Shown: positions 1 to 6,697 of the stretch, one piece after another
How the letters are laid out: each line of letters opens with the position of its first letter
Numbering within the stretch: the first letter of the stretch is position 1
Notes under the pieces: generated by a model
Told to the model about the DNA's origin: nothing
The model's input: only the letters and a program-made list of their open reading frames with translations
The model's database searches: none
Assembly (NCBI GenBank): GCA_031382215.1
Contig: JANMYQ010000222.1
Span: forward strand, 1 to 8,851
From: LGRD01 sp031382215
Lineage (GTDB): Bacteria > Pseudomonadota > Gammaproteobacteria > Burkholderiales > Burkholderiaceae_C
Direction of reading: 5' to 3'
Length of the DNA: 8,851 bases
Made by a program: the position numbers and the translations under genes

Positions 1-2011
1 TGGCCTGGCTCGCCGCCGCGGCGGCGTCTCGATCGCGCTCGGCGGCCTGCGCGCGCATCATGTCGCGCAGGTCGTGCACCGCCGCCAACGCAAAGCTCGG
101 CCGGCCGTCGGCTTGCCAGACCATGCTGGTCCGCACCTCCACTGGCACCTTCGAGCCATCGCGGGCCAGATACGACTTTCGTATCACCAACAAGGGCACG
201 CGATGCTCCGCCAGAGCTTGTGGCGCATCGGCTGAATGAACCAGATCCTCGGGCGGGGTGATGCTGGTCATGGTCATGCCCTTGAGCTCGTCGGTGGCGT
301 AGCCGAGCATCGATCCGAAGGTCGGATTCGCGCGCAGGATGCGTCGATCCTTGTCGATCAAGACCACCCCGGCCGGGACCGTGTCGAACACTGCCTCGTA
401 GCGCTTGTTGCTTTCTTGGAGCGACCGTTCGGCGTTCTGGCGTTGTTCCACCTCGGCGCGCAGCGCAGAAGTTCGTTCGTCGACCAAGGCCTCGACGCGC
501 TGCACGCGGCTGACCCAGAACAGCAGCAGCAGCGTCAGTGTGAACAGGGTTGCCAGCCCTGGTGCGGCAAACAGCCACACATCGCCAACCGACGCGAATG
601 ACTCCGCGCCGCGCTCGACGCGGATGGACCATTGCCGCCCGGCAAAGCCGAAGGGCGTGGCGTACACCCGACCTGGCTCGACAGGGACGGCTTCGCAGCC
701 AGTGCGCCCGCTCAGCAGGCGCACCGGGGCGGCAGGATCTTCGTCGATGATGCAGACGTTCTGCGGCAGTGCGCCCGTCTCCGGGTGAGGCTCGAGCAGC
801 AGCGCCATCGACACCACCAGGTACGGGTCGACCTGGCGCACCAGCCCGCGGGCGCCGACGGGCATCGGTGGCAATGCGCCCTGAACGCCGAAGCCGACGC
901 GCTCGTGGCGCACCGTATCCAGGTGAAAGGCCGAGGTCGCGATCACGCGCTGTGCAGACAGCGACTCGAGCGTCGCGCGGCGCGTCACGCCGACTGAAAG
1001 CACGTTGGTGCCCAGCTGCGTGCGGCGCCCGGGCCAGTCGGTCTCGGGCGGATAGCGATAGCGCACGACGACCACGTCGTCGTCGGCATCGAGGACGTTC
1101 TGCGGAACATCCGCCACCGAGCGGTTCTCCACCTGGTACCGAACATCGCCGGAGGCTCTTACTGCGGCCTCGTAGTCCGGCACATCGCGGCGCGCGACGC
1201 GCTCAAGCCAGCCCGACATCAGCACCCCCGGGGTGGCCTGCATCCAGGGTTTCGCAATCTTGTCGAACGTGGCCGCGTCCATCTGACCGCCCGCTGCAAT
1301 CATTGCCCCGCGCAGCGCGGCCTGGACATCCAGCGCACGGTTCAGGTGGTCCTTGATCCGGTGGATGCTGGCCTCGGCTTGACTCTCGAACCGCGCGCGG
1401 CCGACGTTCAGATCGCGGCGGTGCACGGTCTCGACAGCGACCAGGAACAGGGCCACCGCCGCCAGCAGCGGCAGCGCGAGGGTCAGACGCCAGGACCGCC
1501 AGCGGTCGCGCGGTCGGGCGCACAACGCGAACAGCACCGGGCAGCAGACGACGACGCCCACGCCATCGGCTGCAAAGCGGAAGGCAGCGGCCGTCGCCGA
1601 CTCCAGCGTGCCAGGCGCGGCGTGCCGTACGAACTCGAACAATGCCCCAATGGCTCCAGCCGGCAATGCGGCGAGCAGCAGCAGCCGCCAGTTGGCAAGG
1701 TCGCAGGCTCCCATCGACTCGACGCGCCGCCCTCGCGCGAGCAGCAGGCTGCATCCAAGAGCCTGCGCCATCACGCAGGCTGCCGGTGGGAGCGCTGCCA
1801 GCCACGGACTGTCTACAGCCAGGCCCGCCCACGTACCCAGACCCGCCACGATGGCCGCTGGGGCCCCCCAGAGCCACGCAGCACCGACCGCGATACCGGG
1901 CAACAGTGAAAGCACCGGTACGAGTGCGAGGCCGAGTGGGTAACTGGCGCTGCAATGCGCCAGCAGTGCGCAAGCGACCGCGGTCGCAAGCAGTTCCCAC
2001 ACGTTCTTCAT
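1..2011 (-). CDS. MASE1-CHASE-PAS membrane sensor, probable histidine kinase (3' end outside window)
   Basis: This frame stays open for 670 codons from ATG 2011-2009 to the left edge, so the protein is incomplete at its C-terminus. Residues 1-195 are very hydrophobic, with about seven likely membrane segments, and resemble the MASE1 sensory module. Residues about 200-470 form an extracytoplasmic region with CHASE-like features: PGVLMSGWLERV near 261-272, and YRYPPE followed by LGTNVLS near 318-339. A further membrane helix lies at 476-500 and a short charged, probably coiled-coil linker at 503-535. A PAS domain follows at 535-650 (YEAVFDTVPAGVVLIDKD, then ANPTFGSMLGY, ending AAVHDL). The last visible residues (AERDRDAAAAASQA) resemble the stretch before the phospho-acceptor helix of hybrid histidine kinases, so I favour kinase output, but a GGDEF or EAL output is not excluded. 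Start choice: a GAG lies four bases before the ATG, and hydrophobic sequence begins at once. CHASE domains sense small extracellular ligands; the ligand here is unknown. The 197-bp gap to the SCP2-like gene suggests separate transcription. Confidence 0.85.
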   Translation of the reverse strand, partial: MKNVWELLATAVACALLAHCSASYPLGLALVPVLSLLPGIAVGAAWLWGAPAAIVAGLGTWAGLAVDSPWLAALPPAACVMAQALGCSLLLARGRRVESMGACDLANWRLLLLAALPAGAIGALFEFVRHAAPGTLESATAAAFRFAADGVGVVVCCPVLFALCARPRDRWRSWRLTLALPLLAAVALFLVAVETVHRRDLNVGRARFESQAEASIHRIKDHLNRALDVQAALRGAMIAAGGQMDAATFDKIAKPWMQATPGVLMSGWLERVARRDVPDYEAAVRASGDVRYQVENRSVADVPQNVLDADDDVVVVRYRYPPETDWPGRRTQLGTNVLSVGVTRRATLESLSAQRVIATSAFHLDTVRHERVGFGVQGALPPMPVGARGLVRQVDPYLVVSMALLLEPHPETGALPQNVCIIDEDPAAPVRLLSGRTGCEAVPVEPGRVYATPFGFAGRQWSIRVERGAESFASVGDVWLFAAPGLATLFTLTLLLLFWVSRVQRVEALVDERTSALRAEVEQRQNAERSLQESNKRYEAVFDTVPAGVVLIDKDRRILRANPTFGSMLGYATDELKGMTMTSITPPEDLVHSADAPQALAEHRVPLLVIRKSYLARDGSKVPVEVRTSMVWQADGRPSFALAAVHDLRDMMRAQAAERDRDAAAAASQA

Positions 2012-2151
2012 TTTTCTCGGGGCTTGGACACAGCGGCCTCCCGGCAGAAGACCGCCGACGACCGTCAAGTCAGCGATACCCGCTCGCAGCGTACACCGGC
2101 CTCGGAGCTTTCACAACGTGGATCGGCGTCGCGGATCGGGGTCGGCTCGAC

Positions 2152-2201
2152 GGCTGGCCGCGTCGTCCTCCACCGTGCGATCTCGGCGTCGCCGGCCAGC
2201 C
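2152..2201. repeat. 9-bp inverted repeat downstream of the SCP2-like gene
   Basis: GGCTGGCCG (2152-2160) pairs perfectly with CGGCCAGCC (2193-2201) across a 32-base spacer. It begins 8 bases past the SCP2-like stop codon, on the side where minus-strand transcripts would leave that gene. There is no T tract and the loop is long, so it is not a canonical intrinsic terminator. It could be an mRNA 3' hairpin or a chance pairing in GC-rich DNA. The rest of the 2012-2208 gap holds only a repeated TCGGCGTCGC (2123-2132 and 2183-2192) and no gene I can support. Confidence 0.35.
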
Positions 2202-2208
2202 CCACAGT

Positions 2209-2532
2209 TCACTTGCCGGGCTGCATATACTCCGCGAATTCCTGGAACCACAGCACCTCGACAAAGTCGCCGCTGATGACCAGGTCCCCATCGCGCAGGG
2301 CGGCCAGGAAGGCCTCTTTGCCGCCCTTGGCAGAAAAGATCTCGAAGCCCTTGGCCGCATTCCTGAAGGTCAGCGTGAACTTCGGCGTCTTGGTCAAGCC
2401 GGCAACGGACTTCACCTTGCCGTCCTTGATGCGGAAGTGACGCCCGATCTTGTCGACCGTCTGAATCTGAAACCCCAGGGTCTTGCCGGCCACGTACTTC
2501 GCGCAGGCGGGTTGGGAGTTGATGGCTCTCAC
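2209..2532 (-). CDS. Small SCP2-like (sterol-carrier-type) domain protein, possibly 5'-truncated
   Basis: A 107-residue frame read from GTG 2532-2530 to TGA at 2211-2209. The core resembles SCP2-type lipid-binding domains: FRIKDGKVKSVAG, then TPKFTLTFRNAAKGFEIF, a lysine-rich helix (SAKGGKEAFLAAL), and GDLVISGDFVEVLWFQEF. This is the usual order of strands ending in a final helix that closes a hydrophobic pocket. There is no signal peptide or membrane segment, so it should be cytoplasmic. Such domains bind or shuttle lipids or other hydrophobic ligands; the ligand here is unknown. It lies directly downstream of the exported hydrolase on the same strand and is probably co-transcribed. Anomaly: the GTG has no convincing ribosome binding site. 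The same frame continues upstream as plausible protein sequence (VNFSTSLSVAVV) to an in-frame TGA, beyond which an ATG overlaps the hydrolase stop. The family assignment is from remembered motif patterns, so moderate confidence; that the frame is a real gene or gene remnant is surer. Confidence 0.65.
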   Translation of the reverse strand: MRAINSQPACAKYVAGKTLGFQIQTVDKIGRHFRIKDGKVKSVAGLTKTPKFTLTFRNAAKGFEIFSAKGGKEAFLAALRDGDLVISGDFVEVLWFQEFAEYMQPGK

Positions 2533-2583
2533 GACGGCGACCGAGAGACTCGTCGAGAAGTTGACTCAGAGGTTCGAGTTCAT
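2533..2583 (-). pseudogene. Interrupted 5' end of the SCP2-like gene (ATG overlap, then in-frame TGA)
   Basis: ATG 2583-2581 overlaps the hydrolase stop as ATGA and lies in the same frame as the SCP2-like protein, exactly 51 bases before GTG 2532. It gives MNSNL and then TGA (2568-2566), after which the frame is open to the end of the gene. A four-base ATGA overlap is a common arrangement for translationally coupled operon genes, so this looks like the ancestral start disrupted by a nonsense change at codon 6. Alternatives are a sequencing error or true initiation at the GTG. Confidence 0.45.
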
Positions 2584-3653
2584 TTGCTCAAACGTGGCGC
2601 CGTTTTCAGCAATTCGGCGACGTCGTTCTTCCAGAAGTTTGCGAAGAAGGCTGTCGCGTGCCCAGCTGTCTGGTCGCTCGCCGGGATCAACAACGTTCGA
2701 CCCTTCTTCACCCGTTTGACTTCCCGCTCGAGGATCTGAAGCTCTGCAGGATTGCGCTCGTCGTCAGCGGAATTGATGGCAAGGAGTTCGGCGTCGATCC
2801 GCTCCAGACCAGCGGACGCGTTGTAGTCGCGCGCAGACTCGTACTGGAAGAGAACATCGTTGGCATCGGCCGGAAACGGCGCAGCCAGTCGCTGGTTGAC
2901 GATGGCGTCGGCCTTCTCCCGGGTGGGGGCGGCCTTCTGCAAGCCCAGATTGCCGCCCAGGGTCGCGATGCCGTAGAAAGTCGAGGCAACCTGAGCGCTG
3001 GAGGGCTGCTTGGTGTAGTTGCCGTTCATCCACTCCGGGTCCTTCCGAATGGAGTCGATGACCAGTCGCCTGAGCATCCAGTTCCGGCCCGACATCTCCG
3101 TCGGAAGTGAAGCCATTGGAACGGCGATGTCCATCAGGCCGGGGTACTTCTGGGCGAGTATCCAGGTCTCCATGCCCCCCATCGAGAAGCCGACCACGGC
3201 TCGAAGATGACGCACGCCCAAGTGCTCGGTCACCAGCCGGTACTGGGCATCGACCATGTCTTCGTACGTGTACTTCGGGAAGCCGGCTCGAAGCCCGTCG
3301 GAAGGCTTGCTCGACTTTCCGTGGCCGATGGCGTCCGGCAGGATGATGTAGTACCGGCTGGCATCGAGAGCTTGACCGGCACCGAACAGTTCACCGCCGA
3401 AGTTGGGCGCCAGCATGCTCGCTCCCGATTGGGTCGTGCCGTGCAGTACGAGGACAGGCTCTCCGGTCGGGGCACCCACCGTCCTGTAGTGAATTCGCAG
3501 TTCTGGAATGACTTCGCCAGACCGGAACCGAAAGTCGCGGAGGGTCCACTCACCCTCCTTGGGCGCTGGAAACTCCGCGGCGCCGCTGGCCACTGCCGTG
3601 ACGAGGGCGGCGACAGCCCAGACCATCCTCAGCGCAATTCGTTTGACTGTCAT
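2580..3653 (-). CDS. Exported alpha/beta hydrolase, homoserine acetyltransferase (MetX)-like
   Basis: A 357-residue protein with an N-terminal signal peptide: MTVKRIALRM, then a hydrophobic stretch to about residue 24, with cleavage likely after Ala25 or Ala26. It should act in the periplasm or outside the cell. The fold is alpha/beta hydrolase: HGTTQSG at 71-77 (oxyanion region), GFSMGGME at 155-162 with nucleophile Ser157, a probable acid at Asp297 or Asp298 (INSADDERNP), and His332 in TAGHAT. The GFSMGGME elbow and the overall layout resemble the MetX/homoserine O-acetyltransferase branch. True MetX enzymes are cytoplasmic, so an exported member is more likely an esterase, amidase or other acyl hydrolase of unknown substrate; no methionine gene is nearby. 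The start is ATG 3653-3651, with GAG six bases upstream and the signal peptide beginning immediately. The stop overlaps an ATG of the next frame (ATGA), which suggests coupling to the SCP2-like gene. It lies 166 bp downstream of the AraC gene on the same strand, so read-through is possible. Confidence 0.85.
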   Translation of the reverse strand: MTVKRIALRMVWAVAALVTAVASGAAEFPAPKEGEWTLRDFRFRSGEVIPELRIHYRTVGAPTGEPVLVLHGTTQSGASMLAPNFGGELFGAGQALDASRYYIILPDAIGHGKSSKPSDGLRAGFPKYTYEDMVDAQYRLVTEHLGVRHLRAVVGFSMGGMETWILAQKYPGLMDIAVPMASLPTEMSGRNWMLRRLVIDSIRKDPEWMNGNYTKQPSSAQVASTFYGIATLGGNLGLQKAAPTREKADAIVNQRLAAPFPADANDVLFQYESARDYNASAGLERIDAELLAINSADDERNPAELQILEREVKRVKKGRTLLIPASDQTAGHATAFFANFWKNDVAELLKTAPRLSK

Positions 3654-3716
3654 GGTGTCTCGGCTTGTCTTTCAGCGTGTGTTGCGGGGTCCGGCACTCT
3701 AGGCTTCGGACGGCCG

Positions 3717-3758
3717 AGGACGCTGTTCTGAGCAGGACGAAGCGCTGTTCCAAAGCAG
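3717..3758. repeat. Imperfect tandem repeat in the hydrolase upstream region
   Basis: Two copies of a pattern AGGACG, CTGTTC, AGCAG follow each other at 3717-3735 and 3734-3758, the second with a 5-base insertion after AGGACG. The first copy includes an imperfect dyad, CTGTTC-T-GAGCAG (3723-3735). The repeat sits 64-105 bases upstream of the hydrolase ATG, in the 166-bp gap after the AraC stop, where an operator could lie. It could equally be neutral. No -35/-10 pair was convincing. Confidence 0.3.
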
Positions 3759-3819
3759 ACGAGCACAAGCGCACCCGTGGCCCGGCCTCGCGCGTTCCAT
3801 GCAGTGAGCCCGAGCAGCG

Positions 3820-4887
3820 CTATCGCAACGCTGAACGCTTGGGAGAGTTCCCCGAGAGCGGCCCATGCCCGGCGGCCGTCCGGACGGGCCGCCGCAACGA
3901 GCCGATTGCCGTGTCTCGATGCTGGGTGGGGGTCAGTCCGTATCGGCTCTTGAACTCCCGCGCGAAGTGCGCCTGCGTCGAGAAGCCCGAGCCCAGCGCG
4001 ATGTCGCCGATGGAGGCCGATGAATGGGCGGCATCCGCGAGCAAGCGGTGCGCAATGGCCAGGCGTTCCCGCCAGATCCACTGCGTGACGCTGCATTCGT
4101 GCTTCTCGAACACTCGGTTCAGGTTTCGAAGCGACATGGCCAGGTGGCGTGCAACGGCCTCGGCATCGAGTTCGGGGTCTGGCAGGTGGTCGGCGATGAA
4201 TTGCTCAGCCCGCAACAGACGAAGGGCTGCGGTGGCGTCGCGCCGTGCGGCGGCTTGCGGGGTCGGGTCAAGCAGCAACTGCAGGTCCGCGCGGATTTGA
4301 TCGTCCACCGACGCGGCAAGCTCTCGCAGGGGGTTCTCGATGAAGCCGAGGATCCGGTCCCGAAGGGGCTCGATGAGCAGCCGCCCGGCGCGAAGACTGC
4401 CATCGATCTTGAGCGGCGATGAGGGTGACCAGGCATGCGCAGACGCGAACAACTCGTCCGCGGTCACGTCGATCATCAGCTGCCGCATCGGCCGCGTGAA
4501 CCCGTACAGGTACGGTTTTGCCGTGCCGTACAGGATGAGGTCGCCGCGGTGCACGGGGGTGCAACAGCCGGACTGGTAGAAAAACGCCTCGCCTTCGAGC
4601 AGAAGGCATGCGAACAGCGAGTCCTTCGGGTGGCGGCGCACGATGGGCATCGTGCGTTCCACCACGTGTTCGTTGCCGGTGATGTCGGCGATGCGAAGCG
4701 AGCCCAGGTCGAAGTTTCGCTGCCTCGCATTCAGCCCCTCGTCGGCATAGGACGAACACCGCAAGCCGATGAGCTCGGAGGTGGTGTACGACTCCCAGTA
4801 GCGCAGGCGGTCGCGGTCGGACACAAGCGCTGTCGAGCCTTCCTTGACGGGAACAAACCTCTCCTGTCCCGTGGTGAGCGATGGCAT
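3820..4887 (-). CDS. AraC-family transcriptional regulator
   Basis: 355 residues from ATG 4887-4885 to TAG at 3822-3820. Residues about 25-210 form the N-terminal sensor region, with cupin-like strands such as LLLEGEAFFYQSG and VHRGDLILYGTAKPY near 95-128; this looks like the AraC-binding type found in FeaR-like regulators. Residues about 225-325 are the DNA-binding domain with two helix-turn-helix units: DAEAVARHLAMSLRNLNRVF near 241-260, and SIGDIALGSGFSTQAHFAREF with RYGLTP near 292-320, the classic AraC signature. About 30 residues follow the domain as a basic, low-complexity tail. The frame stays open to an upstream ATG at 5049-5047, which would add 54 residues. I reject that start because the added sequence is proline- and cysteine-rich, unlike the family, and overlaps the divergent control region. 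Neither start has a strong ribosome site. Its divergent position makes it the likely regulator, probably an activator, of the 5096-8851 genes; the effector is unknown. Confidence 0.88.
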   Translation of the reverse strand: MPSLTTGQERFVPVKEGSTALVSDRDRLRYWESYTTSELIGLRCSSYADEGLNARQRNFDLGSLRIADITGNEHVVERTMPIVRRHPKDSLFACLLLEGEAFFYQSGCCTPVHRGDLILYGTAKPYLYGFTRPMRQLMIDVTADELFASAHAWSPSSPLKIDGSLRAGRLLIEPLRDRILGFIENPLRELAASVDDQIRADLQLLLDPTPQAAARRDATAALRLLRAEQFIADHLPDPELDAEAVARHLAMSLRNLNRVFEKHECSVTQWIWRERLAIAHRLLADAAHSSASIGDIALGSGFSTQAHFAREFKSRYGLTPTQHRDTAIGSLRRPVRTAAGHGPLSGNSPKRSALR

Positions 4888-5021
4888 GGGGTGGCGACGT
4901 TGGTGACTGCGGCTTTGAGTCGCGGCGGAGATCGTAGCAGCGCAGCGGCAAGCGAGAGAGGTCGGCGGGTAGGGGAAATCCAGTGGCACGCCTGCCTTGT
5001 CCCAACGAGGCAAACAACTCG

Positions 5022-5032
5022 TCCTGTCAGGA
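5022..5032. promoter_or_regulatory. Candidate operator, distal CCTGTCAGG palindrome
   Basis: TCCTGTCAGGA is a perfect 11-base palindrome around a central T, lying 64 bases before the cupin ATG. Its core recurs as CCTGTTCAGG 43 bases downstream, about four helical turns away, which would put both copies on the same DNA face. Function is inferred from position and repetition only. Confidence 0.4.
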
Positions 5033-5065
5033 GCAGCGCACGTGTTCATTGCCGTGGACAGTGCC

Positions 5066-5075
5066 CCTGTTCAGG
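5066..5075. promoter_or_regulatory. Candidate operator, proximal CCTGTTCAGG palindrome
   Basis: CCTG-TT-CAGG, the second copy of the motif, ends 20 bases before the cupin ATG. If it binds the divergent AraC-type regulator it would sit near or inside the promoter of the operon. AraC-type proteins usually bind direct repeats, so a different regulator is also possible. Confidence 0.35.
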
Positions 5076-5095
5076 CTTTGCGCAGGGTGCTTCCC

Positions 5096-5623
5096 ATGAC
5101 ATCAGAAACCGAGTTCTGGCGCAGCATTGCGCCCATCGCCAAGGTCTTCAAGCCGGACGCCATGCCGGAAGTGCACATCGCCAATGCGGCGATCGACGAC
5201 CTGCGCTACTACGTCCCCTTCAGCGAGACGGTGTCGTCCCGACCGTTGTGGATCTCGCCGAGCCAGAACAAGTGGGCAGACGTGTTGCGGGCCGACAAGC
5301 CGGGGCTCGTGAACCGGCACTACCACCCGCACGAGGTCTTCGCCTACACGATCTCCGGCAAGTGGGGCTACCTCGAACACGACTGGATCGCGACCGCCGG
5401 TGACTTCGTGTACGAGACGCCCGGTGAAGGCCACACCCTGGTTTCCTACGAGCACGCAGACCCGATGCGCGTGTTCTTCATCGTCAAGGGGCCGCTCATC
5501 TGGCTCGACGAGAACGGCGGCTCCACGGGCCACTTCGACGTGCACGACTACATCCAGCTGTGCCGCGAGCACTACGAGAAGGTCGGCATCGGCGCGGCCC
5601 ACGTCGACACGCTGTTCCGCTGA
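5096..5623 (+). CDS. Cupin dioxygenase, 2,4'-dihydroxyacetophenone dioxygenase (DAD) family
   Basis: 175 residues, close to the roughly 177 of characterised DAD enzymes. These non-haem iron cupins cleave the C-C bond of the alpha-hydroxyketone 2,4'-dihydroxyacetophenone with O2 to give 4-hydroxybenzoate and formate. The cupin core is clear: RHYHPHE (His75, His77, His79) as motif one, and GDFVYETPGEGHT ending in His113 as motif two, with Glu94 between. His75, His77 and His113 are the likely metal ligands. There is no signal peptide, so it is cytoplasmic. Start choice: ATG 5096 has AGGG at 5084-5087 and gives the family length. An in-frame TTG at 4997 would add 33 residues of non-conserved sequence lying over the candidate operators. 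It is the first gene of the plus-strand run, 15 bp before the dehydrogenase. The family is fairly sure, but the substrate is not; many family members are uncharacterised and need not act on an aromatic ketone. Confidence 0.85.
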   Translation: MTSETEFWRSIAPIAKVFKPDAMPEVHIANAAIDDLRYYVPFSETVSSRPLWISPSQNKWADVLRADKPGLVNRHYHPHEVFAYTISGKWGYLEHDWIATAGDFVYETPGEGHTLVSYEHADPMRVFFIVKGPLIWLDENGGSTGHFDVHDYIQLCREHYEKVGIGAAHVDTLFR

Positions 5624-5638
5624 CCCCGGCACGCCGCG

Positions 5639-6697
5639 ATGAAGGCGTTGCGTTGGCACGGGCCTCGGGATCTGCGGCTGGCCGAGTTGGCGGAGGCCTC
5701 GCTCGGGCCCCGCGAGGTGCGCGTCCAAGTGGCCTATTGCGGCATCTGCGGCAGCGATCTCCACGAGTACGTGGACGGTCCGCATGCGATTCCCGTGGAC
5801 TGCCCGCATCCGATCTCGGGCCGACGGGCGCCGCTGACCTTGGGCCATGAGTTCTGCGGCACCGTGGTCGAATCCGCCGATCCGGCTGTCGGCGTGGGCA
5901 CCCGGGTCGCCATCGAACCGGAATACCGCTGCGGCGAGTGCGACCACTGCCGTCAGGGCCACTACAACCGCTGCCTGTCGATGGGGTTCATCGGCCTGAT
6001 GGGCGACGGCGCACTGGCCGAATCGGTGGTCGTGCCCTCCTACACGGTGCATGCGCTTCCTGACGAGGTGGGCTTCGACCAGGCCGCGGTGTTCGAGCCC
6101 GCCGCTGTCGCCTTGCACGCGGTGCGCACGAGCGCGCTGCGGGCAGGGGACGCCTGCGCGGTGTTCGGTCTGGGTCCGATCGGCCTCTTGACCGTGGCCA
6201 TGCTGCGTCAATGCGGCGCCGGCGAAATCATTGCGGTCGATGTCAATGCCGACCGGCTGGCGCTGGCGGGTGCGATGGGCGCGAGCCGCGTGGTCGATGC
6301 GTCCCGCGAGGACAGCACCGCCGCCATCCTCAGCGCAAGCTCAGGCCGCGGCGCGGCCATCGCGTTCGAGGTCGCGGGCTTGCAGGCCACGCTCGACGCC
6401 ACGCTCGCGTGCCTGCGCAAAGGCGGCGAGGCCATGCTCGTTGGCTTGATGGGCAGGGCGCGGATCGACATCTTCGACGCCGTCAACCGCGAACTGAGGC
6501 TGACCACGAGCGTGGGATACAGGGACGTCTTCCCAACGCTGATGGCGTGGACGGCACGGGGGCTCATCGACCCCGCCGCCATCGTCACGCGAAAGGTGTC
6601 GCTTGAGCATTCGGTGGCGCGGGGGTTCGACGCACTGCTTGCCGACAAGAGCCAGGTGAAGGTGCTGGTCGCGCCGAATGGCGGAGCGGATCCGTGA
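5639..6697 (+). CDS. Zinc-dependent alcohol dehydrogenase, 2,3-butanediol dehydrogenase-like
   Basis: 352 residues, typical for medium-chain zinc dehydrogenases. The catalytic zinc site is visible at Cys37 (CGICGSDLHEY), His70-Glu71 (LGHEF) and Glu153 (FEPAAVALH). The structural zinc site is complete at Cys98, Cys101, Cys104 and Cys112. The Rossmann motif is GLGPIG at 177-182, and Asp201 at the end of the second strand predicts NAD rather than NADP. The segment SDLHEYVDGP, then HPISGRRAPLTLGHEF, is characteristic of the (R,R)-2,3-butanediol dehydrogenase branch, which interconverts vicinal diols and alpha-hydroxyketones. Relatives also act on sorbitol or threonine, so the substrate is inferred. 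It starts at ATG 5639, 15 bases after the cupin stop, without a strong ribosome site, so translation may be coupled to the cupin gene. That pairing fits a diol to hydroxyketone to cleavage sequence. Confidence 0.9.
   Translation: MKALRWHGPRDLRLAELAEASLGPREVRVQVAYCGICGSDLHEYVDGPHAIPVDCPHPISGRRAPLTLGHEFCGTVVESADPAVGVGTRVAIEPEYRCGECDHCRQGHYNRCLSMGFIGLMGDGALAESVVVPSYTVHALPDEVGFDQAAVFEPAAVALHAVRTSALRAGDACAVFGLGPIGLLTVAMLRQCGAGEIIAVDVNADRLALAGAMGASRVVDASREDSTAAILSASSGRGAAIAFEVAGLQATLDATLACLRKGGEAMLVGLMGRARIDIFDAVNRELRLTTSVGYRDVFPTLMAWTARGLIDPAAIVTRKVSLEHSVARGFDALLADKSQVKVLVAPNGGADP

Larger units (their letters stand above)
4888..5095. promoter_or_regulatory. Divergent control region between the AraC gene and the catabolic operon
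   Basis: 208 bp separate the AraC start from the cupin start and must hold both promoters. Visible elements are TCCTG-T-CAGGA (5022-5032), a closely related CCTG-TT-CAGG (5066-5075), TGCCT-N10-AGGCA (4993-5012), a TGTTCA direct repeat (5043-5048 and 5068-5073), and an imperfect dyad GGACAG-N5-CTGTTC around 5056-5072. No clear sigma-70 -35/-10 pair was found for either gene, which fits an activator-dependent promoter but does not prove it. Confidence 0.6.

Noticed and set aside
2152..2201. Inverted repeat as an intrinsic terminator of the SCP2-like gene
   Set aside because: The spacer is 32 bases and no T tract follows on the minus strand, so the canonical structure is missing.
1203..2739. 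Long open frames on both strands over the sensor and SCP2-like region (1203-2000 minus, 1642-2739 plus)
   Set aside because: They are Arg/Pro/Gly-rich with no domain, and overlap the sensor frame, which gives clear MASE1, CHASE and PAS sequence. They are frame shadows.
2580..3653. Hydrolase as true methionine-pathway MetX
   Set aside because: A clear signal peptide predicts export, and there is no methionine gene such as metW nearby.
4888..5049. Longer AraC start at ATG 5049 adding 54 residues
   Set aside because: The extension is cysteine- and proline-rich, does not look like the family N-terminus, has no ribosome site, and covers the divergent control region.
4997..5095. Longer cupin start at TTG 4997
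   Set aside because: It would add 33 unconserved residues over the candidate operators, while ATG 5096 has an upstream AGGG and gives the usual family length.
5102..6211. Long minus-strand open frame (369 aa) opposite the cupin and dehydrogenase genes
   Set aside because: Its sequence is low-complexity, rich in His, Arg, Ala and Val, with no family motif. The plus strand here encodes two proteins with complete active-site motifs, so this is a GC-rich antisense shadow.
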